NCBI GenBank assembly: GCA_902702965.1
Contig: CACRXP010000725.1
Span: forward strand, 259,065-323,064
DNA length: 64,000 nt
Direction of reading: 5' to 3'
Origin: Spirometra erinaceieuropaei
Lineage: Eukaryota > Platyhelminthes > Cestoda > Diphyllobothriidea > Diphyllobothriidae
The notes beneath the pieces were generated by a model, which saw only the letters and a program-made list of their open reading frames with translations, ran no database searches and had not been told where the DNA came from. Within the stretch, counting starts at the first letter, position 1. Each line of letters opens with the position of its first letter. Below, piece after piece: positions 23,641 through 34,995 of the stretch. The translations under genes and the position numbers were made by a program.

Positions 23641-24822
23641 ACGCACCCCGCTTCTACACAGAGAATGACCAGGATTTTAACCAATAACAGAAATGGGCGG
23701 CGGAAACACAGGAGTCCCACTGAGCACGAGTTCTGCCGACAATAGGGCCTGGTAGCGCACTCATGAAATGTTGACGCTTGTTATATTGTGCATTCCAACC
23801 ACGTTTGCTAGAATCCGATAAGACCCCAATGTTGGTCCAGTGCATCTATTACAGAATCTTTAAGGCAAACATGGATATGGATATGTGCAATGCCGACCCG
23901 GATAAATGATTACATTTGCGATCGATTGGTATAAACGTAAGCAGTATTTTTGTTAGGCATGGTTTAAAGCTGACCGTTTTTGTGTACATCACAAATTTGT
24001 CTGACGACCTGCTGGGGAACCAGTTTCAAGAACTATGTCATTGAAGTTGATTCCGTTTCTAAGGGTGTTAAAATAGTTCCAGTCTATATATGCGCATACC
24101 TATCATCAAGCACTTTCCTTCTCCACCAGCATTTCAGCCAAATCGAAATCTCGGGCCTAGATGCTGTCCTCGTAAAGCCCGCGCAACCATAAAAACGAGT
24201 CCTCAACGACTGTCCACCTCAAATTCCCTGGCGTTGTTGTATAGGATAACGCTACATTTGGCCTAACAAGCAACCTAATGCGCTTCATTGCACATGAAAA
24301 GAGTGGACCAAATGCGCCTTTATTGCTCTTTCGGCTTTCATGTTTATTGCCTTGTACTGCTTACAGGCCACTGACCCCTTCGTTATAAGTTCCATAAGAG
24401 ATGCCGCGTATAGACGGGAATTTCGGGATAATTTAAAGAGCATCGTATACAGATAATATGGGAATATATGAATCTGCGCAGTATCTGCGTACGCCGAAAG
24501 GCCGGCTTAATGCTTGGCATTACATTGTTATACACCTGGGTTATATGTACTACGCTATAAGTGTATTGATGATCTTTTTGATTTACATTCCCACTTATCC
24601 ATGTATGTAACATATACCGCAGGATACTATCTTAACTTCTACCCAAAACAAACCCACAGAGAGCAGTGGACCCTGAATAATAAATGAACTCCATTATCGT
24701 TCTGTCTGGACTGAATACAAATTTTTCGGGGAGGTCGCAGTCAATGTCCAAGCCAGAAAGCTGCACAGAACTTTATGTGCAATTGCCGCCTGGAAGCGTA
24801 CCTGTGGTCTTCTTTGACTTAC

Positions 24823-24890
24823 TTCGCCACTTGACATGTGAAAAAATAATTCATGTGTGCACCGACTGCAGATAAACAGTGCTGGAGAAC
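24823..24890 (-). CDS. Candidate small internal exon with C-x2-C
   Basis: A clean acceptor (GGTTTATTTTGCAG) and a consensus donor (GAA/GTAAGT) enclose 68 bp open in one minus frame: SPALFICSRCTHELFFHMSS. It enters with two bases and leaves in phase 0, agreeing with the exon at 20976-21134. A single CxxC pair is not enough to call a zinc site. Confidence 0.35.
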
Positions 24891-26732
24891 CTGCAAAATA
24901 AACCGCAACAAGCCCGAAAACACGCGCTGCTCGCAAGCCTTACAGAGGGGCTGTAAATTTAACTCGTTGGCATCTTAGAATACTGACTTAACTTGACTTC
25001 TCGAAACTTTAGACTAAATGGAAGTGTGTTAAAACAACGACATGCATGTATTAGAAATCCTCCACTCACCCCCTTCTGCCCCCCTCCAGTGCCCTACTCT
25101 TTCGTGCATTAAATTGCAAAACACATGGGCTTGCCGCACTGCGTTGTTCGACTTCGAGTGAGTTTTTCTGACAAAAATGGCGCTCTTCTAGGCAATATTG
25201 CGTCAACATTATGAGCCCTCTGAACTTCTAAAGTCGAGCAATTTGCTACCCTGTTAATTTAACCAACTAGCAAAATGACGTTACTTTTGTAGATATAATG
25301 CATTTCGTCTGAATAATTTTTAAATGTTGCGTCATTAGTATAATTTTGTTAATAGCGTTCAGCCACGTATTTAAGCAAACCGTTCTGCTTGTACTTAAGT
25401 GGCTGCTTCCATCTGGAAAGTTTACCATCTTCAGTAGTAATGTATCTTGTTTTATGGGTCAAACGTTATGTTCTCGAAAAACAGACGCACATTTGGCGAC
25501 TTCTGTTGTATAAATCAGGTTTATATCTCGATTCTGCCTCAATTGCATAAATATTTGAGAATACCTGCAAATTCTAGACGAAATTACATTTCCCTAGCCT
25601 AGTCTTTGTTGTACAATGGTAACAAATCTTTTTGTTTTGTCTTTGACCTACAAATCGGGTGGGTTTCGGCCGTTTTTATGATACTTAAAGCTGTTTACTA
25701 TTTCCATTTTCAAATTTATAATATAATTCGCTGCCTTGTAAGAGACGGGGAGTTCAGTGGTTCAAAACCTACATTTCCCTCAAATAATCTGAAGTCAACT
25801 GATCTGCGCACATAAACCGAAAATATTAAGAATAAACAGGAGATATGCTAAGGCGCCTTGTTCTGCCTTACCTTTCTTTGCTAATCTATGGTTCATTTGC
25901 CCTAGGGGCTAAAAAAGCGGGGCTAAAATTTAGGGCTTATTGAGCCAGCAAAAATTAAAGGGCCCTTTCTTAGCAAAATTGAGTTTTCGCAACGGCATCT
26001 TTAGGAGAGGAAAACAGATAACGATCGAACAAGCGTAGGCCGGGGCGTGGAACATCATGTCTTGCGTCAAAACAGTATTTTGAACAGTCGCCGGACCGCT
26101 ACAACTCCTCAGGGAGGGCAAAGTGCTACATTTCAGCGTCATGTGATGCAACCTGTAGACTCGTGCCGTTTTTGCAACGTTCATTCCATGTTTACAATGC
26201 ACCTTGCAAGGATAGGAATCCAAAACTACGTCGTCTAAACCACGTGCTATTTTTGATTCGCCGACACAAACGATATTTAGTGTTATTCACAATGGACAAC
26301 AAGTCTTATTTCGCAGCTCATACCGTTGAAGCCAGCCAGCGTTTGTGTAAGAAATTATTAAAGCTTGGAGTAAGCCATGTTTTGAAAGCCTCAGACTACA
26401 TTATCAGCTATCACATGTCAGGTCCCGTGGCCGGCACATTGATTTCTTACTGGATTACCGGGCGCTACGTTATACCATAGTAAGAGACAAGAATATGAAT
26501 ATATATACTCACTTGCCAAAAACATATTCGGTGGATTTAGAGGGCTTGTGAGCTTTTTTCCGGTTTTTATTGGCAAAAGACTTAAAAGTTGGCAGTAATC
26601 CCAGCTACGGGAAAGTTTATGCATTTAAAGACATAACTTTAGCTTGTTCGTTATCACATCAGCATTATACTACTTTAAATCTCAATTCTGACCGATTACT
26701 CGAATTCTACATCAGTTGCCAGTGTAAGTGAA
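24891..26732. other. Spacer with unassigned open frames
   Basis: Overlapping open frames of about 100 codons lie on both strands near 25930-26480. None has a known motif, and the two strands compete for the same bases. The rest is AT-rich and empty. Confidence 0.35.
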
Positions 26733-28610
26733 GAAGAAGAAGGGCGGATCTAGCACCGGAACATTTTCTCCATTGTTCTGAGCTTCCGAACTCGTGCAGG
26801 AGTCCATCTTCAGAGACAGTAGCGGTAACAGAACAAACGACAGTTATAGGGTGTGTAAGTCAATCATCGACCGACGGCACAAGACTGGGAGTGACCGCAC
26901 AGTGCTGTCTACGCCGGCGCCAGATCGATAAATCAATTGACTGAGTTCTCATTTGAGCCCCAGGCTTCAATAAATTCTCGGCCTGTTTTGATTCTGGTGG
27001 GGGCGACTATTTTGGTGGCTGCAGAGTTAAATTCGTGACACATTTCGCAGATTTGGGCGACCACATGTTATAAAGCGTTGCCTCGTCACACAGTTTATGT
27101 CTGAGAATGCGCGATCCGAGCATGTGTCCAGTTTGCAGTGTGTAGTTACAAGGACAATTTTGACACGGGATGTTACGCACTAATCCAGATTGACCCTCAA
27201 GCTCTAACCGATCTTTATTTTTCATGACTTTACTGCATATGGTGGCTTTGGGGAGGTGTGCAACACCAACAGCTAGCTCCGCAGCAAAGGGTTCAGTTGA
27301 TTCTGACATGTTGATATATGGCAGTGAATGCCATATCGTTGGTGGTTTAGATGTTTGGGTCCTCTGGGGGCGACCTCCTAGGCAGCGACTTATGCGTGTC
27401 TTCGGATAACCATTGTGCAAACTCTGGTGGCTGAGATAGTGGGCCTCACGTACTCTGTTCTGCGGTTCACTGCAATGAGTTTGGATCCGTTTGAAGAGCG
27501 TTCTCACACAGCGTCGTTTTTGAGCCACTGGATACTTGCTGTGGAACTTTAGAAGCTGTGTGGTGTTCGTTGCCTTCCTATAAACCGTCGTTTCGAGTTC
27601 CCGTTAAGGTTTCGTCTGAGAAGCGCATCCAGAAAGGGTAACTGTTGTTTCACTTCTTCTTCCCTCGTGAATTTTATATCAAGGGAGTCTGCGTTGAGCA
27701 AGCTATGGAAATCTTGCAGCATGTCCTTCTTTAAGATGACGAACGTGTCGCCTACGTAACGGTGACAAAACACCGGTTCATGTTGGAGGAAGGCAATCTT
27801 TTCTAACACCTGTAGGACCAGTTCTGCCACTAAACCGGAGATCGATAAGCTCACTGGAGTTCAAAAGCCTCTCCAGCAAAAGCGAAATATGTTCTTCGCA
27901 GAATTAAAACGGCCTCATGAGGCGTTCATTTTTGAGTGCATTGAGTCTCGTCGCCCACCTCCCAAAGTCTCTTGCGTAAAACCTCGCGGGCCAGCTTTGG
28001 TAGAATGGGGGTAACTAACGACTTCACATCGAAGGAAACCATGGTTTCCTCCGACTGAATCCTCCGACCTCATAGTTCTACACGGAATTAAGAGGCTGAT
28101 GAAACTAAGGCAGTCTAATTGCCTTGGAGAAACTTCAGATTTGAAAACATCCACTTTGCCAAATTATAGGTGAGGCTGCATTGTGGGACAGTGATTGGAC
28201 GCAGTGAGACACTTGCTTTATGGATTTTTGACAGACCATATAAATTTGCTCAAGCGGTGTCACTTGTCCTATTTGTTGCCATCCATTATCCGTGACCATA
28301 GTTCTGCGTTTGTATTCTCTTAGCAGTTTGTTCAGCATATCTGCCATTGCGTTGGCTTGTGAGCTCCATGCTGGTCTGTAAAACTCTGCACCATCAGGAA
28401 GGGTCTTGGCTTTTTCACTACAGTTCTCCCGATTCTTTATGACGGTTGATCGTTCCTTATCAGCAGGCGGACTGATGATTTTGTCGTCTCTCCTCGGTTC
28501 CCTCATGGCTTTTGAATCCTTCTGGGAGATAAATTGTGTTGGCTTTGTACTATATTTATATTTTTCATATTTACCAGGCCTACTCCTTTTATTTAAAAAT
28601 ATTTGCATGT
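26733..28610 (-). mobile_element. Decayed Penelope-like element, lineage E
   Basis: Read on the minus strand the element runs from an N-terminal block (ADKERSTVI near 28480), through reverse transcriptase motifs, to a ruined GIY-YIG domain, and ends in the terminal hairpin and an AAGAAGAAG-type end near 26735. It is the longest PLE body in the window, retaining N-terminal, RT and nuclease regions, but it is full of frameshifts and stops. Another copy of its terminus lies at 52925-53030. No inverted 5' arm is visible, unlike the other PLEs here. Confidence 0.75.
27040..28520 (-). pseudogene. PLE polyprotein remnant: RT (YVGD) and broken GIY-YIG
   Basis: In order on the minus strand: ADKERSTVI (PLE N-terminal motif); FYGLSKIHKASVSLRPI and TYNLAKW (about 28250-28130; an RT finger motif); VSFDVKSL (about 28030); SGLVAEL; RYVGDTFVI (about 27760-27735), where the catalytic YVDD has lost its first Asp to Gly; LPFLDALLRRN; CVRTLFKR and GYPKT in the connector; and IPCQNCPCNYTLQTG (about 27180-27120), where YIG has become YTL. 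The frame changes several times between these blocks. A live copy would reverse-transcribe its RNA at a nick made by the nuclease; this one cannot. Confidence 0.75.
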
Positions 28611-30357
28611 TCTTTCATATTATTAAGTGACTGCTGCATGCAGTCCCACTACTTTACAACTTAAATGAGTGGTTATATGTGCGCTTAAATGGGAATTGTT
28701 AGTCAGACATGATGGACGTTTAATAGTTATACAGCAATTTCTAGAACTCGCATAATTAAGAATTTTTAGAACAGATGCCCCTGTGACATTGAGTAGAAGG
28801 TCGACGGATAACGCAACTTGCTTCAAAATTCTTAAAGGAGTACAAACTAATAAGGACATATACTATACAAAATATGTTTCAATTTCCAATAATGTCGAAA
28901 ATTAACGGAAACAGCTGGTATGAGTTAAGCAATCGGACTTAATGGCCTTAATCTTACAGACAATGAGAAATAAGCGCATTCATAAGCGGACACTTAATTA
29001 ACGGCAGTATTCTACGATTTTGCTAAATACTTTTTGCACTACACCCTACCTACATTATTCTTCTAGCCGAGATGTTCTTTATGAGAAGCACCACCTACCG
29101 TAAGTTTAACTACATGGTACAACCGTGTGAAATTTGTTTAGGCGTCCAACAGGCAAACTTTTGTAGTTACTTTCCGACTCCCAAATTAATTTTTTTCCTA
29201 CTTAACGCAAAATTGTGTTTTCAAGCAAAACAGCGGGCATTGTGCACATCGGTTCAATGGTGGCTCGGGTCACGCGGAAATGTGGTGGAGGATGACACCT
29301 CGCCGTGCGGATCACAGCGACTGGCATGCCCCCACCCCTACGCGCGGCTGCGGATGTGATTCTGGCCAGCAATCTGCCCCACGCGGATTGGTTCCCACTA
29401 GAAGCTCAAAATTCGCTGACGCATAGACACACGACACTTCTCCTTCCATCTCCTTCCAAGCCAGAATATGCGCGTTGCTTAACTAACGGTTGTCTGCTTT
29501 AATCTGTCTCACAGACTTTGTAACTAGAAATTGTCTGGTCGTTCACAGTCCGTGAAGTTCCGCTTCCTATCACATCAATAGACAAAAGGTCCCCACTTGT
29601 GCATCCAACACTAGTTCTTCGCAGGATATTAATCGCAGAAGTCAGTACATATATATATGGTGGTAATGGCGGTAATGTCATTCTGCCTATATATATATTA
29701 ATTTCATAAGGGTTCAATGATTTCTAAAATCATAAAGCCTGACCGACTGCTTAGTACACTCTGTCACCCAAATGCCCCGAAGACTCGAACACGGGCGCAT
29801 CTGGGCTAGTAATCGCAACAGTTTGCTGTCGTCGGTGCAATCAAGAATCGACTGCCAGGCGCGGCTTAGATTGATTTCTCACCCGACTTTATTTTGATGT
29901 TTGTCCTGTGTCCACGGATCAGAAGCCGCGGTCGAAAACACCTTGACTCGAACAAACCTCACAAGCAGTCGTCCAAACGTATTATCGTTTAAAATCGACT
30001 CCATCTTCGCCAAAGCTATTACTCGCAGGGTATCGTCATGTACTAAACATAATAACGCATTTCTGTCGATGAAAGTTAAAGATTGTTGACTCTACGTCCC
30101 GTGCCCCGACAACCGTAGACCAACTAAAGCGCAGTATTCTCCTGGCCTAGCATAATTTATCGGGAAGGACCTTGTCGTATGCACACGTTGACATGGTCTC
30201 TCAAGCGCGCACGCTGACTTCTGACTGACCTTCAGCTCTGCGTAGGCGGCCTCTTCAGTCTAACCACGTTTAAACCATTCCCTTTCACGACTGACACGTT
30301 ACACAACCTGCAAACGCACCGTCTATGAATATTTCTTCTATCTTTTGCCTAACAATC
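28611..30357. other. Spacer, no gene recognised
   Basis: 29250-29480 is locally GC-rich with short frames but no motif. A few (TA)n bits occur near 29648 and 29690. Nothing else stands out. Confidence 0.4.
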
Positions 30358-30373
30358 GACAGTCACCGTTTCG
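30358..30373 (+). repeat. Left target-site duplication of PLE-C
   Basis: GACAGTCACCGTTTCG abuts the left arm. Its partner at 31508-31523 differs at one base. A match this long on both sides of the element is unlikely by chance. Confidence 0.6.
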
Positions 30374-30752
30374 AAGAAGAAGACAAGATCGCCGGGACAA
30401 GAGCTTTACTAGCTTGAAGTTTCGGATTCCTGCTCGAATCCATCATCAGAGACATAAGCAGATACGGGTGATTCATGCACATGCGGCTGCAGTATTTATA
30501 GGATGCAGTCGCCATGCTACCGTATACCTATGAATATTCACGGCTCCCTCCCCTTCATCAGGGATCGTTGCACGTGGCGTGATGGCCGATATTCGCGTCG
30601 TTAATTGCTGCAATTTAATCACGTGCGTTGGATGCTCGTGTGATGATTGCTCGGCCATCTCACGCGCTGACCTGGGTGTTTGGAAGAGTGTTCACCAGTG
30701 CGCTCTCCACGTGGCCAATTACTCCGCCTAGACGAAGTCTCAGCACGGTGCA

Positions 30753-31098
30753 TTAAATGGAAAGATCATTACACTTGTTAATAGACTGGGGACCAGTAAA
30801 CCATGACTCCAACAGCTCCCGGCTCACGCTGCTGTCATCTCTTAGGGGGAGTTCAGTCTCGTCAAATTTAAATGTGTGACCGGAACCCGTCGAATGAGCC
30901 GCAACTTGATAGCTGGCGTCATTTCTCCGCACCGCAGCAGCGTGTTCGGCCATTCGCGTTCGGAGTTGTCTTCCGGTTTCTCCGACGTAGTTGCTTTGTC
31001 TGCAACTGCACCAGATCCCATAAACGACTCCAGACGTTTCTCGCCGTGGCAGTGGGTCTTTCGGTTTCATCACCTGACGCCGGAGGCAACCATCGGGC
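30753..31098 (-). pseudogene. GIY-YIG endonuclease domain of PLE-C (truncated ORF)
   Basis: The frame opens in the body with VMKPKDPLPRRETSG, then VVY (the GIY position), C-x-C, NYVGETGRQL (YVG for YIG, and the conserved Arg), AEHAAAVRRND, HTFKFDETE, ELLESWFTG (the metal-ligand Glu) and SINKCNDL (the conserved Asn) before its stop. All the expected nuclease landmarks are present, so the domain itself looks little damaged. What is missing is everything upstream: reverse transcriptase and start codon. The upstream methionine near 31157 lies in the inverted arm and is not a native start. Confidence 0.75.
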
Positions 31099-31471
31099 GT
31101 GGTGAGACTTCGTCTAGGAGGAGTAATTGGCCACCCGGTGAGAGCACTGGTGAACACTTCCCAACACCCGGGTCAGCGCGTCAGATGTTCGAGCAATCAT
31201 CACACGAGCATCCAACGCACGTGATTAAATTGCAGCAATTAACGACGCGAATATCGGCCATTACGCCACGTGCAACGATCCCTGATGAAGGGGAGGGAGC
31301 CGTGAATATTCACAGGCATGCGGTAGCATGGCTACTGCATCCTATAAATACTGCAGCCGCATGTGCATGAACTACCCTTATCTGCTTATGTCTCTGATGA
31401 TGGATTCGAGCAGGAATCCGAAACTTCAGGCTAGTAAAGCTCTTGTCCCTACGATCGTGTCTTCTTCTTTA
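31098..31471 (+). repeat. Inverted 5' arm of PLE-C
   Basis: Reverse complement of 30374-30747 with scattered differences, including the terminal hairpin at 31394-31423. An open frame through it mirrors the one on the opposite strand of the left arm; neither is a gene. Confidence 0.8.
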
Positions 31472-31507
31472 AGACTGCTTCCTCGGATTGGTCTGTTCGC
31501 TTTTATT

Positions 31508-31523
31508 GACAGTCACCGTCTCG
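31508..31523 (+). repeat. Right target-site duplication of PLE-C
   Basis: GACAGTCACCGTCTCG, direct-repeat partner of 30358-30373 with a single T/C difference. Confidence 0.6.
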
Positions 31524-31914
31524 TTCTGTGTCTGGCCGAGTGCCGTATCAGACAGTTGTTATTCAGGTGTCTGAGGTCTGTTTTCAACTACTCGCCAGGG
31601 CAAGGTATATCACATTTCCCTACGAGCGGTTCCACGTCCAAATACCGTAAAACAACTGGTGCACGCGCGCAGTCAGAAGCGCCCGAGCTGCAATAAGACA
31701 AAGCCTTCCTCGGCAATGCCGCCCAAAACACTTAACCTTACACCATTTTGATAATGCAGTGCCCATTTGCACATGAAATAATTTAACCAGTTTCTATAAG
31801 CCCATAAAAGGACAGGTGACTTCACAGTTTCACTCTCCGTTTCAGACATGAGTGTACCCCGTCAACAGGTTTTATGGTAATTGAAACGACGAAGCGGGTT
31901 CCAGGAGGTAGTCG

Positions 31915-32425
31915 CAAAGAAGAAGACACGATCGCAGCAACAAGAGCTTTATTAGTCCGACATTTCGTATGCTCAATCAACTCCATCATCAGAGACAGAG
32001 TTAGATAAGGGTGGTAAATTGCCCAAGTGCTGCAGGACTTATAGGATGTAGTTGTTAGACCGCTACATGCCTATCCCAGATGGCAGCTCCCGTGTGCATT
32101 ATGGCTCGACTGGCCAGGTGTTGAGGTGTACAGTTGCCGTGCAGTTGCCACGCCCATGTGTGCCCGTAAATATTATCGATTCCCACGTTCATCGCACGCA
32201 GTCGAGTTGCTGACGGCCGGATTTCGTCATTCGTGTGTACTCCGAGGCAATTTGGCTCGCCGATATTGACACCGGAACGGTGGCCATCCGCACGCTGTCC
32301 TCGCGGCTAACTACTTTGCTCGACAAAGACACAACGCAGAATATGGAGCGGGGAGGCCGTTGTGCTTGTTGAGTAATGGTGGAAGTATAATGAAGCGCTT
32401 GTTCCAACGATCGTATCTCCTTCGT
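31915..32425 (-). mobile_element. Decayed foldback relative of PLE-C
   Basis: The left end ('agaagacacgatcgcagcaa', then 'caagagctttatta') matches the PLE-C terminus, including the hairpin region near 31960-31990. The right end ('ccaacgatcgtatctcc') is the inverse of the same terminus. It therefore has both ends of a foldback unit, but the interior is unreadable as protein. Confidence 0.55.
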
Positions 32426-32634
32426 CACGTTCTGTGGCCTTGCCAGTGAACGTCTACGTCGGAAGATTCGTCCGGAGTTCCGTTCATAAGAAACTTACTA
32501 TTCTGATTTGTTTTCAGCTAGATCGCAGTTAAAAGCCAGGCCCCGTATTACAGGTGGCTGGAGGGTTTGTTTACTGGGACTATTTTGTGGGATTCCATAA
32601 TCACATGTGACCCGTTTGGCTTCCATTTTACGTC

Positions 32635-32885
32635 TGAGGTTTGGATTAGGGTAACGGTTAATGGTTTCCCATTTTCGGAATATTGTTATGCCTTTAGGCT
32701 TAGGTTTTCGGGTTACGGCTAGGGTTTGAGTGTGCGAATGGGTATCAGTATTAGAGTTAGGTTTTCCGGTTACGGCTATGTCTAAGGGCTGCAGTTCCGT
32801 TTACGATTTCGGTTAAGATTATGGTGCCGTCAAGGTTAACGGTTAACGTTTAAGGTTGATTTTCTGGTTAGGTTTAAGGTCGCAA
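32635..32885. repeat. Degenerate GGTTAGG/GGTTACGG-rich tract
   Basis: Words such as GGATTAGGGTAACGGTTAA, GGGTTACGGCTAGGGTTT and GTTAGGTTTAAGG recur irregularly. It resembles a decayed TTAGGG-type array. A related phrase ('ggattaaggtaacagttt') occurs at about 44833. Confidence 0.4.
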
Positions 32886-33062
32886 TCCGCTTCCCCATTT
32901 ATGCTTACCAACTGCGCTCTAGCCGTTTTTTCTTGTCCAAACAAGAGTGACTGGGCCCGTTGGTCAGAGCGCTCAAATCATATCAAGACCTTCACCAGAT
33001 ACCTCGTTGTTACTGACCATTCCGTTCTCAATAAGTGACTGGCAAATCGGCAGAAAGGGGAA

Positions 33063-33320
33063 TTTGCACCAAATCAGATATGCCATCACATGAAATGTTA
33101 ACCAAAATTTTGCAACGGGCTAGTGATCACTTAAGCAGTATTGTACTATTGATGATCGCACCGGAGAAGTTTAAGCTATTTCGGTCAAATCAGGTTGCCT
33201 GCTCTTGAACAAATTCCTTTGCTGTCTTTGCAAAATCCACACTCTGTAAAAAATGATTATGGTGCGGGACCTATCTCATGAAACCGGATAACGAAAAACG
33301 ATATAAGAATTTTCGGTCGC
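33063..33320 (+). mobile_element. Decayed palMITE relatives
   Basis: 'catcacatgaaatgttaacc' at 33082 resembles the MITE terminus. 'gggacctatctcatgaaacc' near 33266 resembles the copy at 63734, and the next 45 bp ('gataac', 'aatttt', 'cggtcgctttaa') also follow that copy. Probably two remnants of a subfamily. Confidence 0.4.
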
Positions 33321-34734
33321 TTTAAACATTTCTCACTTTGTTTGCCTCTCCAGTCGTTTCAGCACACCGATTGTGGTCTTTGCTGTGATCGACAGCGGAT
33401 ATCAGTGTTTTGACGAATGTAAAGCAAACCAGCTTCTTTCCCAAAGGAAGCAGCGGCGATCGTCAAAAGAAGCATTTTATACATAATATTTCAGATTCTT
33501 ATAAAAGGTCATCGGTGCCGGTGTTCCCTTCTTCTTCACTGCTTCCTGAAACTCATCTTTTAGCTTCTTTGGTCATGCATTTTCTTCTTAGTGGCCTTCA
33601 AAACGTACCTAGCAGATGACGACCTGTGATAATATGATAGAGAGCGAAAGGGAAATTCACCCCTAAATGCTGGTTTTCTGGTAACCCTTGCTGGGAATTT
33701 TGATTTGAAGCTGCATCCGCACAGACCTTTTGTCAGTCAGTGTGGTTAGGTGCGGTTAGGCTAGCGCCCGCACAACAGAATTATGTCGTTCCCACGTGAC
33801 CAGTGCCCTGGCTCGCGATGGCATTCGCAGCTTTCTGCTACCATACGCATGGCAGGCTTGTCTTTTCAAAAATACATCGTAAAGCGTTTTTCCTCGGTAG
33901 GACGTAACTCCAGGGTGACTGTTCTCTATGCCCAACAGTTAGCAGCGCGTTCGTCATGCCTTAGCAGCCAGTGAACCAGATCGCAGTCTTCCGACCCCTG
34001 GTGTCAGTTACACTATCGGTCAGCAGGAGAAAAAATGCTAGACCCGAAAGTGTTTGTCTGTTTCTCTTCTCGTTTTCGATACATTTACTTCCATTACCAC
34101 CACCGCTCGTTGGCGTGCCATTAGCCAGCAGACAAAGCAGAGTCCGCCAACTGTTCCCGCACATTTGACAGACTGGCGTTTTTGTCAAGAGGAGAGGACC
34201 GTTATTTATGGAATCATAAACCCCGTTTGAAGGCGTTGGAGCGGTGTTTTCAGTTATGAATCTGGAGGCATCAGACTCTGTAGCAAAAAAATTGTTGACA
34301 AATCAACCTTTAATTAGACAGTATGTGCTTTCTTTGCTGTTTTTTCACAGAACACAAGCAGCGTTAACTAACACTGTATTTAGCCATTTGAGACGTTCTG
34401 CGGACTAAAACGGAATATCAGGTTCACTAAAAATGCATTCTGCGAGAAAAAATCTAAAAAAAAAGTTTATGTGAAAACCTCTAGTGCGACATGCGCTGAC
34501 AGAATGTGTTTTTGTGTGGAGCGATTGACCGGTGGACTGTGAGTCAGCTTCCATCATTTCCTCGTAGCATATCTCTTAAGAAGCTCCTTTCTATGGGAGA
34601 TCCGAGCCGCATACCCTACCTAGTAACCTATCAACTAATACTTTTGAGGCCTTCTCTAAGTGTGCGCGCGTATATACAGAAGGTAAGCCGAAAATCTCAA
34701 ATATTTCTTCGAATCGGAAATATTACTTAAGTAT
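33321..34734. other. Spacer, nothing recognised
   Basis: Short frames near 33961-34188 overlap on both strands without a motif. No repeat is assigned. Confidence 0.4.
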
Positions 34735-34995
34735 TAATGTAACATTTATTGCCATGCAGCATTATTCCATGATAATTCAGTTGAATCAGGATGCCGGTTC
34801 TTGAGAGAACGTCTATCCGGCTATCTGCGAAAACTATGGTTGATATCAAAGACTGCTTAAAGTGCACGAATTTTTCTTATTGATTTTCAATGGCCTTTTA
34901 AATTAAAATATATTTCATAGACAACGTGCATAAAAATATTAATGTCGTTATTCGTTTGGTGGAAAATTGGCAGCGGTCGCATAGTTTATTCATAA
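34735..34995 (+). mobile_element. Decayed internal palMITE-like fragment
   Basis: It shares 'ccatg.taattcagtt', 'ttgattttcaatgg' and 'gcataaaaatatt' with the copies at 22287 and 45650. Ends were not found. Confidence 0.35.

Larger units (their letters stand above)
30374..31507 (-). mobile_element. Foldback Penelope-like element, lineage C
   Basis: Two inverted arms of about 374 bp (30374-30747 and 31098-31471) enclose a ~350-bp body that encodes a GIY-YIG domain on the minus strand. The left arm is the element's own 3' UTR and terminus; the right arm is an inverted copy of it placed at the 5' end. A 16-bp direct repeat (30358-30373 and 31508-31523, one mismatch, starting GACAGTCACCGT) flanks the unit and is a probable target-site duplication. 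About 36 bp lies between the right arm and its repeat, like the tails at 41722 and 44511. No reverse transcriptase is present, so this copy is 5'-truncated and depends on others. Confidence 0.8.

Noticed and set aside
23985..24035. 'gtctgacgacctgctgggga' with a CTG...CAG hairpin, like a PLE-B terminus
   Set aside because: The GAAA box is missing and no flanking PLE sequence could be aligned, so it may be chance.
25930..26480. Overlapping ~100-codon frames on both strands as exons
   Set aside because: Both strands look equally plausible, splice pairs are weak, and no motif supports either.
31098..31370. Plus-strand open frame through the PLE-C right arm
   Set aside because: It mirrors a frame on the opposite strand of the left arm and is a consequence of the inverted repeat.
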